Counted from the first letter of the stretch, positions 52,531-62,170 are shown. The stretch: 64,000 nucleotides of DNA from an uncultured Clostridia bacterium (GCA_947038565.1 CAMQWP010000002.1:186001-250000); one strand, 5' to 3'. Notes: generated by a model from the letters alone, not told the origin. Made by a program: numbers and translations.

Positions 52531-54297
52531 ATGCCGAATGATTTATTAACATTAAACGCCCTAGCATTAGAGCTTAACAGCCAACTTGCTGGCGGAAAAA
52601 TAGAGAAAGTATATCAGCCTGAAAAGGACGAGATAGTGATGACTATACGTTCGCACGGAGTCAAGCATAGTCTGGTGATATCATGCAATGCCCAGAACCC
52701 ACGCATACACCTATCTACTATCAAAAAGGAAAACCCTATGACCGCACCGCAGTTTTGCATGCACCTTAGAAAGTACATAACTAGCGGAGTTATCGAGAGT
52801 GTCGGACTTCTTGCAAGCGACAGGATCTTCGACATAGCTATTATATCGAAGAACGAGCTAAAAGATACCATAAAACTTCATCTTATCGCGGAAATGATGG
52901 GAAGATATAGTAATATCTTATTAGTAAACGACAAAATGCGAATATCTGACGTAGTAAAGCAAGTATCTTTCGACATGGCAACAAAGCGTTGCGTGCTACC
53001 ATCAGCGACATATACAGTCCCTGATCAGGCGAAAATATCACCGTTTGACAGTGATGGTATTGCAAAATGCCTATCATTATATAACGTAGATAGTGCTATC
53101 GACTACCCTACAGAGCCAAATATCGCAAAGTATATCCTAAGCAATATCGGCGGACTTGCATACATTTCCGCACAAGAGATAGTGCATATGTCAAAAGTTA
53201 GTCTAGACATAGTCGAGCCACTTACTACCGATCAAATATCTAGCATTACTACATCTTTTGATACTATGTTCAACATATTCGATAGAGCGGACTTTTCTCC
53301 GTGCGTGAGCGTAGACGAGAAAGGCAATGCTGTCGATTATTTTGTGAAAGAATACGGTAGCTGTGATAACCAATTCAGTGCTACTTCTAGCATGTCTGAG
53401 GCGATACAGAGCCTTACACTACGCAAGGATATCAGCGAGCGTCACCGCGAGAAATCAAAGCACTTATATGGTGCATTAAAAAAGTACCGCAGTCGTAATG
53501 ATAAGAAACTAAAAAAAGCTCAATTAAAACTTACTGAGTGCGAGAATATGGACATTTACAGAAAGTATGGCGAGCTTATCACTAGCAATCTATATAAGCT
53601 ATCAAAGGGCGACACCGAGCTTGTGACGACTGATTATTATGTAGACGGTATGCCAGAGATAACTATACCGCTTAATGTTCAATATTCGCCATCAAAGTGC
53701 GGACAAGATTATTTTAAAAAATACAACAAACTAAAGCGTACTCTAGACGTGATCGTCGGACAAATAGACGAAACAAAATCAATACTAGACTACACTGGTA
53801 GTATTGAGGCGAATTTATCAGTTTGCAATTCTCCAAATGATTTATTACAGATAGAAGAAGAATTATTCGCTATCGGGGCAATAAAGAAGATGAAGAATAA
53901 ACAACGAAAAGGCGTCAAAGCTGGCTCTCCACTGCTTTACGAATACATGGAGCATTTGATCGCAGTCGGCAAAAACAATATCCAAAACGATAAACTTACT
54001 TTCAAGACAGCAAACGGCGGGGATATGTGGTTGCATACTCTAGGATATCATGGCTCACATGTCATCATATTTATCGAGAGCGGAGAAGTTCCACCAAATG
54101 AAGTTATCCAGTTCGCTTGCGAGCTAGCGGGATATTACTCTCAAGGCTCGGAGAATGACAAGGTAGCCGTAGACTACACTTCTAGGAAAAATGTAAAGCG
54201 TGATGCGTCGGGTAATCTTGGCATGGTAACATATTCTAATCAAAGCACCGCTTACGTCGCACCGAATAATCACCTAGAGTACTTGAAACAAAAATAA
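52531..54297 (+). CDS. rqcH: RqcH / NFACT-family ribosome quality control protein
   Basis: 588 residues, matching bacterial Rqc2 homologues (earlier called fibronectin-binding protein). The NFACT-N domain opens with LNALALELNSQLAGGKIEKVYQPEKDEI, a helical coiled-coil region lies near residues 300-440, and NFACT-R (DUF814) ends with GGDMWLHTLGYHGSHVIIF and YYSQGSENDKVAVDYTSRKNVKR. It binds stalled 50S subunits and directs alanine tailing; the tails are degraded by proteases such as ClpXP, encoded just across. GGAG precedes the ATG. Confidence 0.94.
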   Translation: MPNDLLTLNALALELNSQLAGGKIEKVYQPEKDEIVMTIRSHGVKHSLVISCNAQNPRIHLSTIKKENPMTAPQFCMHLRKYITSGVIESVGLLASDRIFDIAIISKNELKDTIKLHLIAEMMGRYSNILLVNDKMRISDVVKQVSFDMATKRCVLPSATYTVPDQAKISPFDSDGIAKCLSLYNVDSAIDYPTEPNIAKYILSNIGGLAYISAQEIVHMSKVSLDIVEPLTTDQISSITTSFDTMFNIFDRADFSPCVSVDEKGNAVDYFVKEYGSCDNQFSATSSMSEAIQSLTLRKDISERHREKSKHLYGALKKYRSRNDKKLKKAQLKLTECENMDIYRKYGELITSNLYKLSKGDTELVTTDYYVDGMPEITIPLNVQYSPSKCGQDYFKKYNKLKRTLDVIVGQIDETKSILDYTGSIEANLSVCNSPNDLLQIEEELFAIGAIKKMKNKQRKGVKAGSPLLYEYMEHLIAVGKNNIQNDKLTFKTANGGDMWLHTLGYHGSHVIIFIESGEVPPNEVIQFACELAGYYSQGSENDKVAVDYTSRKNVKRDASGNLGMVTYSNQSTAYVAPNNHLEYLKQK

Positions 54298-54633
54298 CCC
54301 ACACAAATTGTAAATATTATTAAACCAAACAGTATATATAAAAATAATAAATACAATATGTAATGCTAAATATAATATATATTGCTAAATAAACATATAA
54401 ATTATTTCAAATACTAAAATCCCCGTATATCATAGAAGATACACGGGGATTTTTATTATATTAATTCTTGTTTTATTGCAAATTTTTTAACTGTTACAAA
54501 ATAATGTGTCTTTAGAATACAATTTAATTAAGCGTATTATAACAATATACTTGCATTAACAACAAATAAACTGTAGCAAAACAATATACTTGCATTAACG
54601 ACTAATTAACTGTAGTAAAACAATGTCTTTGCA
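54298..54633. other. Converging intergenic region with terminator and tandem repeats
   Basis: It contains the rqcH terminator and four copies of a ~39-bp repeat that run into the end of the next minus-strand gene. Confidence 0.7.
54419..54457 (+). terminator. Intrinsic terminator of rqcH
   Basis: The stem AATCCCCGTATATC/GATACACGGGGATT contains a single mismatch and is followed by T-rich sequence. Confidence 0.85.
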
Positions 54634-54646
54634 TTAAAAATTTACT
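54489..54646. repeat. 39-bp tandem repeat, four copies
   Basis: Units begin near 54489, 54530, 54569 and 54608. Copies 2 and 3 share AACTGTAG-AAAACAAT and TTGCATTAA almost exactly, and the first copy is the most decayed. The last unit runs into the final codons and the stop of the membrane protein gene at 54634. Confidence 0.8.
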
Positions 54647-55980
54647 TCTCCGCCGTTGCTGACTTCTCCATTACTTACTTCATCATTTGCAACTTCGCCC
54701 GCATTAGCGTCTACGCACAAGGTTTCGTCTTCGGTATCGTACTTTGACAAATAATCAGCGTCTATCTTTAAGCCCTCATCCGTATCATAACCGTCAATCT
54801 TATTATTATAATTGTCACTATCGAAGTCGTCACTTTTCGGTGTCAACTCTACGTCCGCACAAGTGTCATCATCGTCGTCATAAGTATAAAGTGCCTCATC
54901 AGCCTCGAGATAATATTTACTATTCCTAGCACTGCGAGCGGTATTCCCACGCAAGAAGTTCGCCTTTACTCTATCCATGTACCTATTAGTAGCAGGTATT
55001 TTCGTAGCTAGAATAATCATGCCCGTAGCAAAAATACTACCGAACATACTACCTAAGACAGTAATCAACATCACATCAAGATATGATTCATGCTGTAAGT
55101 AAAATGGTATATTCAATATCAAATTTAAAACTAACTGAACGATGGTTATAAGCAATCCGCCTAGAAGAATAGCGATCGGTAATTTCTTGACTTTTGAGAC
55201 AAATACTGATATGAAAGGCAATATTAAATAAGTTATTATCATCGGGGAAATTTGACTACCGAACATAAGGAAACTGAAAATACTTATAAACACTACTGAG
55301 CAAGAAATGCCTTTTCTCCAACCGAAAACATAAGAATATAGCATGATCGGGAAAAATGATAAAACGTTAATTACTCCTATGTAAGGGATTACTGAAATAG
55401 TAAATAAACCTAAAGCAAAACATACAGCCACTACTCCCCAGAAAAATGATACGAACGAATTAACACCGCTCGCCTCACCGCTATCGTCATTCGTAACGTC
55501 TATCATGCTATCTATTGATTGTCTACTTTCATAAGCTCGCTCTTTGCAATATGTCATAATGCACACCACTCCTACTATTATGTATATCGGAGCTATAAAT
55601 ATATATAGATGATATCCAGTTAGATCATTGATTAATTTTAAAAATGCAAATATCGAAATTAGAATGACAAATACTAAAGTTGTTGTTTTTATAATCGAAG
55701 GCGATAATGGCTTGATATGATCAGCAAAATTAATACAAACCAGTCCGATTACCAGCACAAATAATATCGCACTCAAAATAATCGAATATGCACGTCCAGG
55801 CATTTCAATATATTGCATATTAGGTATTGCAGTGCTCACGATCGCATATACAGTAAATAGAATTATTGATACTATGCTTAAAATCATTGCAACCAATGCG
55901 ACCTTTTGACTCAAAAAAACATCTGCTACGAGTTTTTCTTTGATGGATTTACCAGTAATTTTGTTTTCTTTTTCTAACAT
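54634..55980 (-). CDS. Polytopic membrane protein with long acidic tail, unknown function
   Basis: 448 residues. Two groups of hydrophobic helices: about four between residues 27 and 145, then after a polar loop about six between 172 and 325. The second group (NVLSFFPIMLYSYVFGWRKGISCSVVFISIFSF) has a weak look of ECF-type or YybS/DUF2232 membrane proteins, which I cannot confirm. The last ~110 residues are very acidic (DDDDDTCADVELTPKSDDFD) and end in short GEVSN-type repeats. Same plan as the membrane protein at 7381-8376. Own promoter, AAGGAG before ATG. Confidence 0.7.
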   Translation of the reverse strand: MLEKENKITGKSIKEKLVADVFLSQKVALVAMILSIVSIILFTVYAIVSTAIPNMQYIEMPGRAYSIILSAILFVLVIGLVCINFADHIKPLSPSIIKTTTLVFVILISIFAFLKLINDLTGYHLYIFIAPIYIIVGVVCIMTYCKERAYESRQSIDSMIDVTNDDSGEASGVNSFVSFFWGVVAVCFALGLFTISVIPYIGVINVLSFFPIMLYSYVFGWRKGISCSVVFISIFSFLMFGSQISPMIITYLILPFISVFVSKVKKLPIAILLGGLLITIVQLVLNLILNIPFYLQHESYLDVMLITVLGSMFGSIFATGMIILATKIPATNRYMDRVKANFLRGNTARSARNSKYYLEADEALYTYDDDDDTCADVELTPKSDDFDSDNYNNKIDGYDTDEGLKIDADYLSKYDTEDETLCVDANAGEVANDEVSNGEVSNGGEVNF

Positions 55981-56052
55981 AATCTCTCCTTCTATATCAT
56001 CATCACACTTGTTACAGAGTATTTATTTATTATTATATTATATTACTTTCAT

Positions 56053-56081
56053 ATTATATCATAATATTGAGCTATAGTCAA
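56053..56081 (-). promoter_or_regulatory. Promoter of the acidic-tailed membrane protein
   Basis: Minus strand TTGACT (56076-56081), 17 bases, consensus TATAAT (56053-56058) with TGn. Confidence 0.75.
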
Positions 56082-56123
56082 TATTGATTAGTTTTATTAT
56101 AGTGGGGTACTATCTTAGAATAT

Positions 56124-56162
56124 ATAAAAATCCTCACCTACAATATTGTGTAGATGAGGATT
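56124..56162 (-). terminator. Intrinsic terminator of icd
   Basis: A 14-bp stem around AATCCTCACCTACA/TGTAGATGAGGATT has one position that is G-U in the minus RNA and a T-run on the minus strand. Confidence 0.85.
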
Positions 56163-56220
56163 GTATTTTATCATTATGATTAAATCTATTTAGATTATAG
56201 TTTTAGATATATTCAGATAA

Positions 56221-57429
56221 TTATAACTCGATGTACTCAGCTATTTTGATTAGGAAGTCACGAGTGTTGCATTTTACAACATTAGTACCCTCTTTCTTGA
56301 ATATCATTGCTAAGTCGCCAGTCATGTAACCATTCTCTATAGCTTTGATACTTGCTCTCTCGACAGCATCAGCATACGCTACTAGCTCTATATTTGAATC
56401 CATTTGACCACGCTTTCTAAAAGCACCAGTCCATGCGAATATAGTTGCGATAGGATTAGTAGAAGTGTCCTCACCCTTTAGGTATTTGTAATAGTGGCGA
56501 GTTACTGTACCATGTGCAGCCTCGTACTCTACATGACCTTCTGGCGATACTAGTACACTTGTCATCATAGCTAAGCTACCGTAAGCAGTTGCGACCATGT
56601 CAGACATAACGTCTCCGTCATAGTTCTTACATGCCCATATAAAACCGCCGTTGCTACGGATAACTCTTGCCACAGCGTCGTCTATTAGAGTATAGAAATA
56701 CTCAATGCCTGCCGCCTCATAACGCTCTTTATATTCAGCGTTGAATATCTCTTCAAATATATCTTTGAAAGTGTGGTCATATATCTTACTGATAGTATCC
56801 TTCGTAGAAAACCAAACGTCTTGCTTTGTGTCAAGTCCATAGTTAAGACATGCTCTTGCAAAACTAGTGATACTCTCATCAGTATTATGCATACCCATAG
56901 CGATACCACCGCTTTTTGCATAGTCAAATATCTCTATCTCTCTCTTACCGTTCTCGTCGTCTATTACAAGTTTAGCACTGCCACCCTTTGCGACTTTGCT
57001 CTCTACATTCTTGTAGATATCTCCGTAGGCATGACGAGCAATAGTGATAGGTGCTGTCCATGTCGGGATATAAGGAATAATACCCTCTACAAGTATCGGT
57101 GCGCGGAATACTGTACCATCAAGGATAGCACGGATAGTTCCATTAGGCGACTTCCACATTTGCTTTAAGTTGTACTCAGTCATACGCCCAGCATTAGGAG
57201 TAATAGTAGCACACTTTACACCCACTCCGTATTTTTTAATAGCATTAGCACTTTCTACAGTGACTTGATCATCAGTCTTATCTCTCTCGCCTAGTCCAAG
57301 GTCATAAAAATCAGTCCTCAAATCCACGTAAGGATTGATAAGGATTTCTTTTATCCAGTCCCATATATACCTAGTCATCTCGTCGCCCTGCATCTCTACG
57401 ATAGGCGTAGTCATCTTAATTTTAGCCAT
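56221..57429 (-). CDS. icd: NADP-dependent isocitrate dehydrogenase
   Basis: Converts isocitrate to 2-oxoglutarate and CO2. The 402-residue form resembles the eukaryotic-type (subfamily II) enzyme: PIVEMQGDEMTRYIWDWIKE, CATITPNAGRMTEYNLKQMWKSPNGTIRAILDGTVFR (substrate Ser and Arg), DDAVARVIRSNGGFIWACKNYDGDVMSDMVA (metal Asp) and the cofactor site EAAHGTVTRHYYKYLKGEDTSTN. It supplies 2-oxoglutarate for glutamate synthesis. Own promoter overlapping the end of ddl. Confidence 0.97.
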   Translation of the reverse strand: MAKIKMTTPIVEMQGDEMTRYIWDWIKEILINPYVDLRTDFYDLGLGERDKTDDQVTVESANAIKKYGVGVKCATITPNAGRMTEYNLKQMWKSPNGTIRAILDGTVFRAPILVEGIIPYIPTWTAPITIARHAYGDIYKNVESKVAKGGSAKLVIDDENGKREIEIFDYAKSGGIAMGMHNTDESITSFARACLNYGLDTKQDVWFSTKDTISKIYDHTFKDIFEEIFNAEYKERYEAAGIEYFYTLIDDAVARVIRSNGGFIWACKNYDGDVMSDMVATAYGSLAMMTSVLVSPEGHVEYEAAHGTVTRHYYKYLKGEDTSTNPIATIFAWTGAFRKRGQMDSNIELVAYADAVERASIKAIENGYMTGDLAMIFKKEGTNVVKCNTRDFLIKIAEYIEL

Positions 57430-57510
57430 TGTCCACCTGCCTTAATAGTCTTTTATTCAGTACCATACGCAACTCGTGTATTCGCACGCTTATTGCTAGT
57501 ACTAAAGACT

Positions 57511-57539
57511 ATTATACACTATTTGCGGATTTTTTGCAA
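57511..57539 (-). promoter_or_regulatory. icd promoter
   Basis: Minus strand TTGCAA (57534-57539), 17 bases, TATAAT (57511-57516). The -35 box lies inside the 3' end of the ddl coding sequence. Confidence 0.65.
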
Positions 57540-58646
57540 TAGTTTGGACGCATTATTTTCTCTAATAGTTAATATACTACTACTAAATTTCTTGACTATT
57601 TTGCTAGATTTATCGTGAGAGATTATCGCACATTCTATCATCTCTCTTGTGATATCCGTCATGTCAAGACCCTTTCCCGCAAAAAGATAATAAGCAAGCG
57701 AACCGGGTATAGTATTTATCTCATTTAGATACAACTTACCTGATACTTTATCATACAAATAATCTATCCTAACCACGCCAGAGAGATCCAGTTCGGTGTA
57801 TGCTTTTCTAGTCCATAGCACGGCTTTATTTTGCAGATGTCTAGGTATTATCTCCGCATGCTCACTCTCAGACTTTTCATTGATATACTTCTCTTCAAAG
57901 TCGAAGAAATCACCCTCAAACCCGACTGCTTGCACGTCACTTATTACAAGCCCACCAGTAGTCCTGACTATAGCACAATTAAGCTCTATTAGATTTTCCA
58001 CTCGCTCCTCTATAAGCACCTTATCATCATACCTAAACGCATCAGCCACAGCTACATGCAAAGCATGAGTATCGGATACATTTGCGATACCTACCGAGCT
58101 ACCTAAACTATTCGGCTTGACTATCACATCAGAGCCTAATTGCTCAAATGCCTTTTCTATACTGCTTGCAGAAGTATTCTCCATAGCGATATGGTATTTA
58201 ACTGTAGATATTCCTAGTAGTTTTGTGAGTCTATGCGTCATCTCTTTATCCATGCAAATAGCCGAGCCTTTGACACCACTCGATGTATACGGGATATCAC
58301 AATACTCAAGCAATCCCTGCACGCCACCATTCTCACCAATACCGCCATGAGTAGCTAGCAATGCACAGTCAATATCGCATATTTTCTTTAGCCTCCACCA
58401 TATCTTTTCATACAGCGAACCTTCGAGCAATATCACCTGTTTCATCATGCCCTTTTTAGTCTTTGTATACGTGGTCAGGTTTTGTGCAAATTCTCCTCCC
58501 ACTAGCCACATTTTGCCGTCTCTTATGTATATAGGATACGCTTTATAATCCGCCATACTAAGCCCACTCATTGCTATCGTCGCACTGATAATACTCACAT
58601 CAGACTCGACGCTATCACCACCATACATTACTGCTATATTTCTCAT
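57519..58646 (-). CDS. ddl: D-alanine--D-alanine ligase
   Basis: An ATP-grasp enzyme that joins two D-Ala for peptidoglycan. 375 residues. MYGGDSVESDVSI, LATHGGIGENGGVQGLLEYCDIPYTSSGVKGSAICMDKEMT, VKPNSLGSSVGIANV and VVRIDYLYDKVSGKLYLNEINTIPGSLAYYLF with metal-binding Glu and Asn are clear. The start uses GGAG eight bases upstream; a GTG three codons earlier is too near the site. Its product is used by MurF, encoded upstream. Confidence 0.96.
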   Translation of the reverse strand: MRNIAVMYGGDSVESDVSIISATIAMSGLSMADYKAYPIYIRDGKMWLVGGEFAQNLTTYTKTKKGMMKQVILLEGSLYEKIWWRLKKICDIDCALLATHGGIGENGGVQGLLEYCDIPYTSSGVKGSAICMDKEMTHRLTKLLGISTVKYHIAMENTSASSIEKAFEQLGSDVIVKPNSLGSSVGIANVSDTHALHVAVADAFRYDDKVLIEERVENLIELNCAIVRTTGGLVISDVQAVGFEGDFFDFEEKYINEKSESEHAEIIPRHLQNKAVLWTRKAYTELDLSGVVRIDYLYDKVSGKLYLNEINTIPGSLAYYLFAGKGLDMTDITREMIECAIISHDKSSKIVKKFSSSILTIRENNASKLLQKIRK

Positions 58647-58913
58647 GATTAACACTCCTATTTGTATAGGCTTTCAACACCTATTTACTGCTATTTTATT
58701 ACGTTAATTTCAGCTTTATTATTATACAATTCATCAGGAGTATTTTAGATATCTTATATCAATTATCAGTTCGCATTCTTTATACTTTTGTACCACCTCT
58801 ATTGTTGTTTTATTTATATATTTTATCATGATTATTTTCTTCGATTTTATCATCACTTTCTACTGAGTAAATATCACATTTTAACTCATATTGCCTCGTG
58901 CTAATCATACTAT

Positions 58914-60464
58914 TTAATAATTATCTGGCAAGTCATTTATAATAAGCATTACGTCATTTGCCTTTAGTATCTCGCCGAAGTGACTTGTAGCTACTTTTAG
59001 CGTAGGATACTCGATTATTTTCGTAGGATTATACCCCGCATCAATTGCACCTTTTTTGATAGTTTCCGCAAGTGGCCCGACTACTATTACTATATCCGCT
59101 ACAGAAGATAATTTCACTCCCAGCTCATAATTTTCTCTAAATGTCGCCTCGCCAAGCTCTACCATTCCTTGCACTATTACGACACGTCTTTCGCTGAAAA
59201 GTGCCAGTGTACGCAACGAAACGTCTACACTTATAGGATTTGCATTATAACTATCGTCTATTATAGTGATACCATTTGACCTTGTCACTTCAAGCCTATG
59301 CGGTGTACTCTCTAGGTTGTAAATGCACTCCGCTATTTCATCAAGCGTCACGCCTAGCTTACTTGCAACGGTCGTCGCCATAAGTATATTTTGCACATTA
59401 TGCTCGCCTATAAGCCTAGTAGTTACTGGCACACTTTCACCGCCGATATGTAGTATAAATTCACTGCCCGATGATGACGTATCATAGTCGGTAACTATAG
59501 CATAACCGTTATCAGGTCGCACTAATTCTTTATGCTCTATCGGGCAATTCTCAAACATGGATTTGAGATATAAATTGCTACCATTATATACAGCCATTCC
59601 GCCCGACTTCAGCCCGTCTAAAATCTCGCTTTTTGCAAGGATAATATTCTCAATATCTCCAAATGTTTCCAAGTGACATGGTGCTATACCAGTAAGCATT
59701 GCTATATCTGGATTCACCGCCTTTGAAAGAACGGATATCTCACCTCTTTTCCTAGCCCCCATCTCCATTACAAGCACTTCTGTATCTACACCTATTTTGC
59801 TTACAGTTTTCGCAAAACCCATAGGAGTATTGTAGCTATGTGGAGAGCTAACAACATTGTATTTAACTGAAAGCATTTTCGCTACTATATCCTTAACTGA
59901 CGTCTTGCCATAAGAGCCAGTTACGCCTATTCTTATGATATCAAGACGATCGGAAAGTCTTTTTTTTGCCCTTTCAAAATAATACCATTTTATAAGTAAT
60001 TCTATTGGTAAGTTGATAAATACAGCACCCCTCACGATTATAGGCAACAGCACAAACCCTGCCCATAAAAACGATGATATATTCATATTTGTAACTGTCG
60101 ATAAGTGGTAGAACAAGTACCCCTCGCCTAATACTAATAGCGTCAGAGTGAAATATATTCTTATTACTCTAGCGGTCAGTTTTAGAGGTGTTTTTTTCGG
60201 CTTTGCCATGTCTAGTATTACTAGCATAATCATAGGTATAAGTGATAGGAACATACCGATTATATCTAGTGTTTCCGACTTAAATATACCGAATATTATT
60301 ATGATAATCACGCTGATAGTTGCAGATATTATAAGGTACAAATACTGTGATAGATCTTTCTTTGTCATTACTAATTTGTAGCCTGCTAGCTGAATATAAT
60401 TAATAAACCTCACCGCTAGCATAAGTGAGATAATAGAAAATAGTACGTAAATAATCGCTGTCAT
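58914..60464 (-). CDS. murF: MurF-type UDP-MurNAc-tripeptide--D-Ala-D-Ala ligase with N-terminal membrane region
   Basis: 516 residues. Residues about 1-165 hold five hydrophobic helices not found in classical MurF. The Mur ligase part starts near 175 with IRIGVTGSYGKTSVKDI (ATP loop), VLVMEMGARKRGEI, GIAPCHLETFG and NGITIIDDSYNANPISV, and a C-terminal domain. It adds D-Ala-D-Ala to the tripeptide precursor; the membrane part may hold it near MraY. AGGAGG precedes the ATG and lies at the end of the hydrolase gene. Another Mur-ligase-like role cannot be fully excluded. Confidence 0.88.
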   Translation of the reverse strand: MTAIIYVLFSIISLMLAVRFINYIQLAGYKLVMTKKDLSQYLYLIISATISVIIIIIFGIFKSETLDIIGMFLSLIPMIMLVILDMAKPKKTPLKLTARVIRIYFTLTLLVLGEGYLFYHLSTVTNMNISSFLWAGFVLLPIIVRGAVFINLPIELLIKWYYFERAKKRLSDRLDIIRIGVTGSYGKTSVKDIVAKMLSVKYNVVSSPHSYNTPMGFAKTVSKIGVDTEVLVMEMGARKRGEISVLSKAVNPDIAMLTGIAPCHLETFGDIENIILAKSEILDGLKSGGMAVYNGSNLYLKSMFENCPIEHKELVRPDNGYAIVTDYDTSSSGSEFILHIGGESVPVTTRLIGEHNVQNILMATTVASKLGVTLDEIAECIYNLESTPHRLEVTRSNGITIIDDSYNANPISVDVSLRTLALFSERRVVIVQGMVELGEATFRENYELGVKLSSVADIVIVVGPLAETIKKGAIDAGYNPTKIIEYPTLKVATSHFGEILKANDVMLIINDLPDNY

Positions 60465-60473
60465 AGTGACCTC

Positions 60474-61151
60474 CTAATTGCAGAAACTTCTAAGATTTCT
60501 CTCAAACAATTCAGGACGTTCTAAATAACTAAAATGCCCCGCTCCTTCGTACACTATGATCTTATTATCCTTTATCTTTTTGCTTAGTTTTTTCGCCATA
60601 TACATAGGCGTTTCGCGATCCATATCCCCCCAAATAATGAGTGTAGGTATATGTACATGTTCTAGTTCAAAGTCCTGAAAAGTACCTACTATGCTTACAA
60701 AAGTTCTCTTCATGATCGGAGACATACTCCTATAGTCACTACTACCAGAACCGCTAGTGTCAAGCCCTAGTTTCCGCTTCGCTTTATAAGAGTATATCTT
60801 ATAATAATAGCTAAGACTGCGACGTGGCTTAAGCCCCGCACTGTCCACGAGTACTAGCTTATCTATCACACGCCTGACAGCTAGCCTTAGTCCAACTCTA
60901 CCACCAAATGAGTGCCCGACCACTATTACCTCTTTAGCCTCGACTAGCTGGATACACTCCTCTACATAGTTGCAATAGTCGTCAAGGTCAAGCGGTCTTA
61001 GCGGTTGCTCGTCAAAAAAAGATACAAGCATACACTTATATCTTAAACTAAGCCTACTAGAGGCTTCGTGAAAACTCGAAAAGTCACCACCAAAACCATG
61101 TAGAAAAACTATTAATTTGTCGCCATTGCCGATAATATTATAATTGATAAT
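60474..61151 (-). CDS. Alpha/beta hydrolase, apparently starting at ATT
   Basis: 225 residues if translation starts at ATT (61149-61151), directly after the rimI stop and five bases behind a GGGAGG in the rimI end. The first 40 codons before the first ATG encode a normal hydrolase N-terminus, including the oxyanion motif FLHGFGGDFSSFHEAS. Starting at that ATG (61031) would delete it. The rest has the nucleophile GHSFGGRVGL, the acid in IIWGDMDRETP and the His in GAGHFSYLERPE. The substrate is unknown. It lies between rimI and murF in one operon. Confidence 0.8.
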   Translation of the reverse strand: MINYNIIGNGDKLIVFLHGFGGDFSSFHEASSRLSLRYKCMLVSFFDEQPLRPLDLDDYCNYVEECIQLVEAKEVIVVGHSFGGRVGLRLAVRRVIDKLVLVDSAGLKPRRSLSYYYKIYSYKAKRKLGLDTSGSGSSDYRSMSPIMKRTFVSIVGTFQDFELEHVHIPTLIIWGDMDRETPMYMAKKLSKKIKDNKIIVYEGAGHFSYLERPELFERNLRSFCN

Positions 61152-61601
61152 CTATACCTCCCGAGAAAAAATCATTGCGTCTTCGCCGTCCTCGTAGTAT
61201 CTCTTGCGGTTATGAATATGTTTAAAACCGCACTTATCATATAAATTAATTGCAATAGTATTGCCCACTCTTACCTCAAGGAAAAGTGTGTCTACTGATA
61301 GAGTTTTCGCATTATCTATCATCAAGTCGACTATGGATTTACCCAATCCCCGACCTCTATACTCCGCACTTACTGCTATATTTGTAATATCGCCAGTGGT
61401 ATAAAACCCACCATAACCGACTAATTTATCATCACATTCGTCGTCGGTAGCTATCACAATAACGGCTGACGAACATAGTGACGAGGCAAGCATTTCTACC
61501 GTCCAAGGCGATTTAAAATACTTTTTTTCCATGACTGCGATCTCTTGCAAATAGCTAATAGTAGTATTATCCACATCGCAAATCAGCTGAAAATTTATCA
61601 T
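61152..61601 (-). CDS. rimI: RimI: ribosomal protein S18 alanine N-acetyltransferase
   Basis: A 149-residue GNAT acetyltransferase with the acetyl-CoA motif VSAEYRGRGLGKSIVDLMIDNA, LFLEVRVGNTIAINLYDKCGF and YYEDGEDAMIFSREV. RimI proteins sit beside tsaB in many Firmicutes, as here; it overlaps tsaB by four bases, and its stop codon adjoins the hydrolase start. GGGAGG precedes the ATG. Confidence 0.93.
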   Translation of the reverse strand: MINFQLICDVDNTTISYLQEIAVMEKKYFKSPWTVEMLASSLCSSAVIVIATDDECDDKLVGYGGFYTTGDITNIAVSAEYRGRGLGKSIVDLMIDNAKTLSVDTLFLEVRVGNTIAINLYDKCGFKHIHNRKRYYEDGEDAMIFSREV

Positions 61602-62170
61602 TCCGCCTCCCTTTCCGCCTGAGATTTCTTCAGGTACAAAGGCGATAACTGCGACACGAACTGCTCTTTTTCTATCTTGCTAGACATCACAGCGAGTATA
61701 TTATCTACGTTATGAGTGCCGTCCCACACTATGACATTGCCGTCAAAAGTGGTTATATCTTCTGTCGTATAGTTAGATAACTTGACTTCCACGCCATTAT
61801 TGAACTCACCGCCGTAGTAGTTATTATGCCTAGCGTCGATAAGGACTAGAGTGTCATCACTAGTATTATATGCAATACTTTCAAAAGTGTTCATAGCTAT
61901 GCGACATGCACCATTAGAAAATGCCAAGCCATTACAAGTAGTGACTCCGAGCCTGATACCAGTGAATGATCCAGGGCCGATTCCGCATGCGATATGTATG
62001 ACGTCGCCTATAGCAAGTCCGACCTCAAGCAATGCCTCGTCCAGATAATTAAGTATCAAATGATTATGCCTAAGACTCTCGCCATTAGATTGACGTACCG
62101 CGATACGGTCATCGCACACCGCGATAACTATCAGCCTTGCACTGCAACTATCTATATATATACCTTTCAT
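61598..62170 (-). CDS. tsaB: TsaB: tRNA threonylcarbamoyladenosine biosynthesis protein
   Basis: A 190-residue ASKHA-fold partner of TsaD in making t6A37 of tRNA. The N-terminal IDSCSARLIVIAVCDD, HIACGIGPGSFTGIRLGVTTCNGLAF and VLIDARHNNYYGG are family landmarks. GGAGG precedes the ATG. tsaE lies upstream, but tsaD is not in the window. Confidence 0.93.
   Translation of the reverse strand: MKGIYIDSCSARLIVIAVCDDRIAVRQSNGESLRHNHLILNYLDEALLEVGLAIGDVIHIACGIGPGSFTGIRLGVTTCNGLAFSNGACRIAMNTFESIAYNTSDDTLVLIDARHNNYYGGEFNNGVEVKLSNYTTEDITTFDGNVIVWDGTHNVDNILAVMSSKIEKEQFVSQLSPLYLKKSQAEREAE

Noticed and set aside
58790..58812. GAGGTGGTAC on the minus strand resembling a T-box core upstream of ddl
   Set aside because: The flanking bases do not continue the consensus, there is no terminator/antiterminator pair, and ddl is not an expected T-box target.
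58810..58908. 32-codon minus-strand ORF right behind murF
   Set aside because: No ribosome binding site and no recognisable motif; too short to support.
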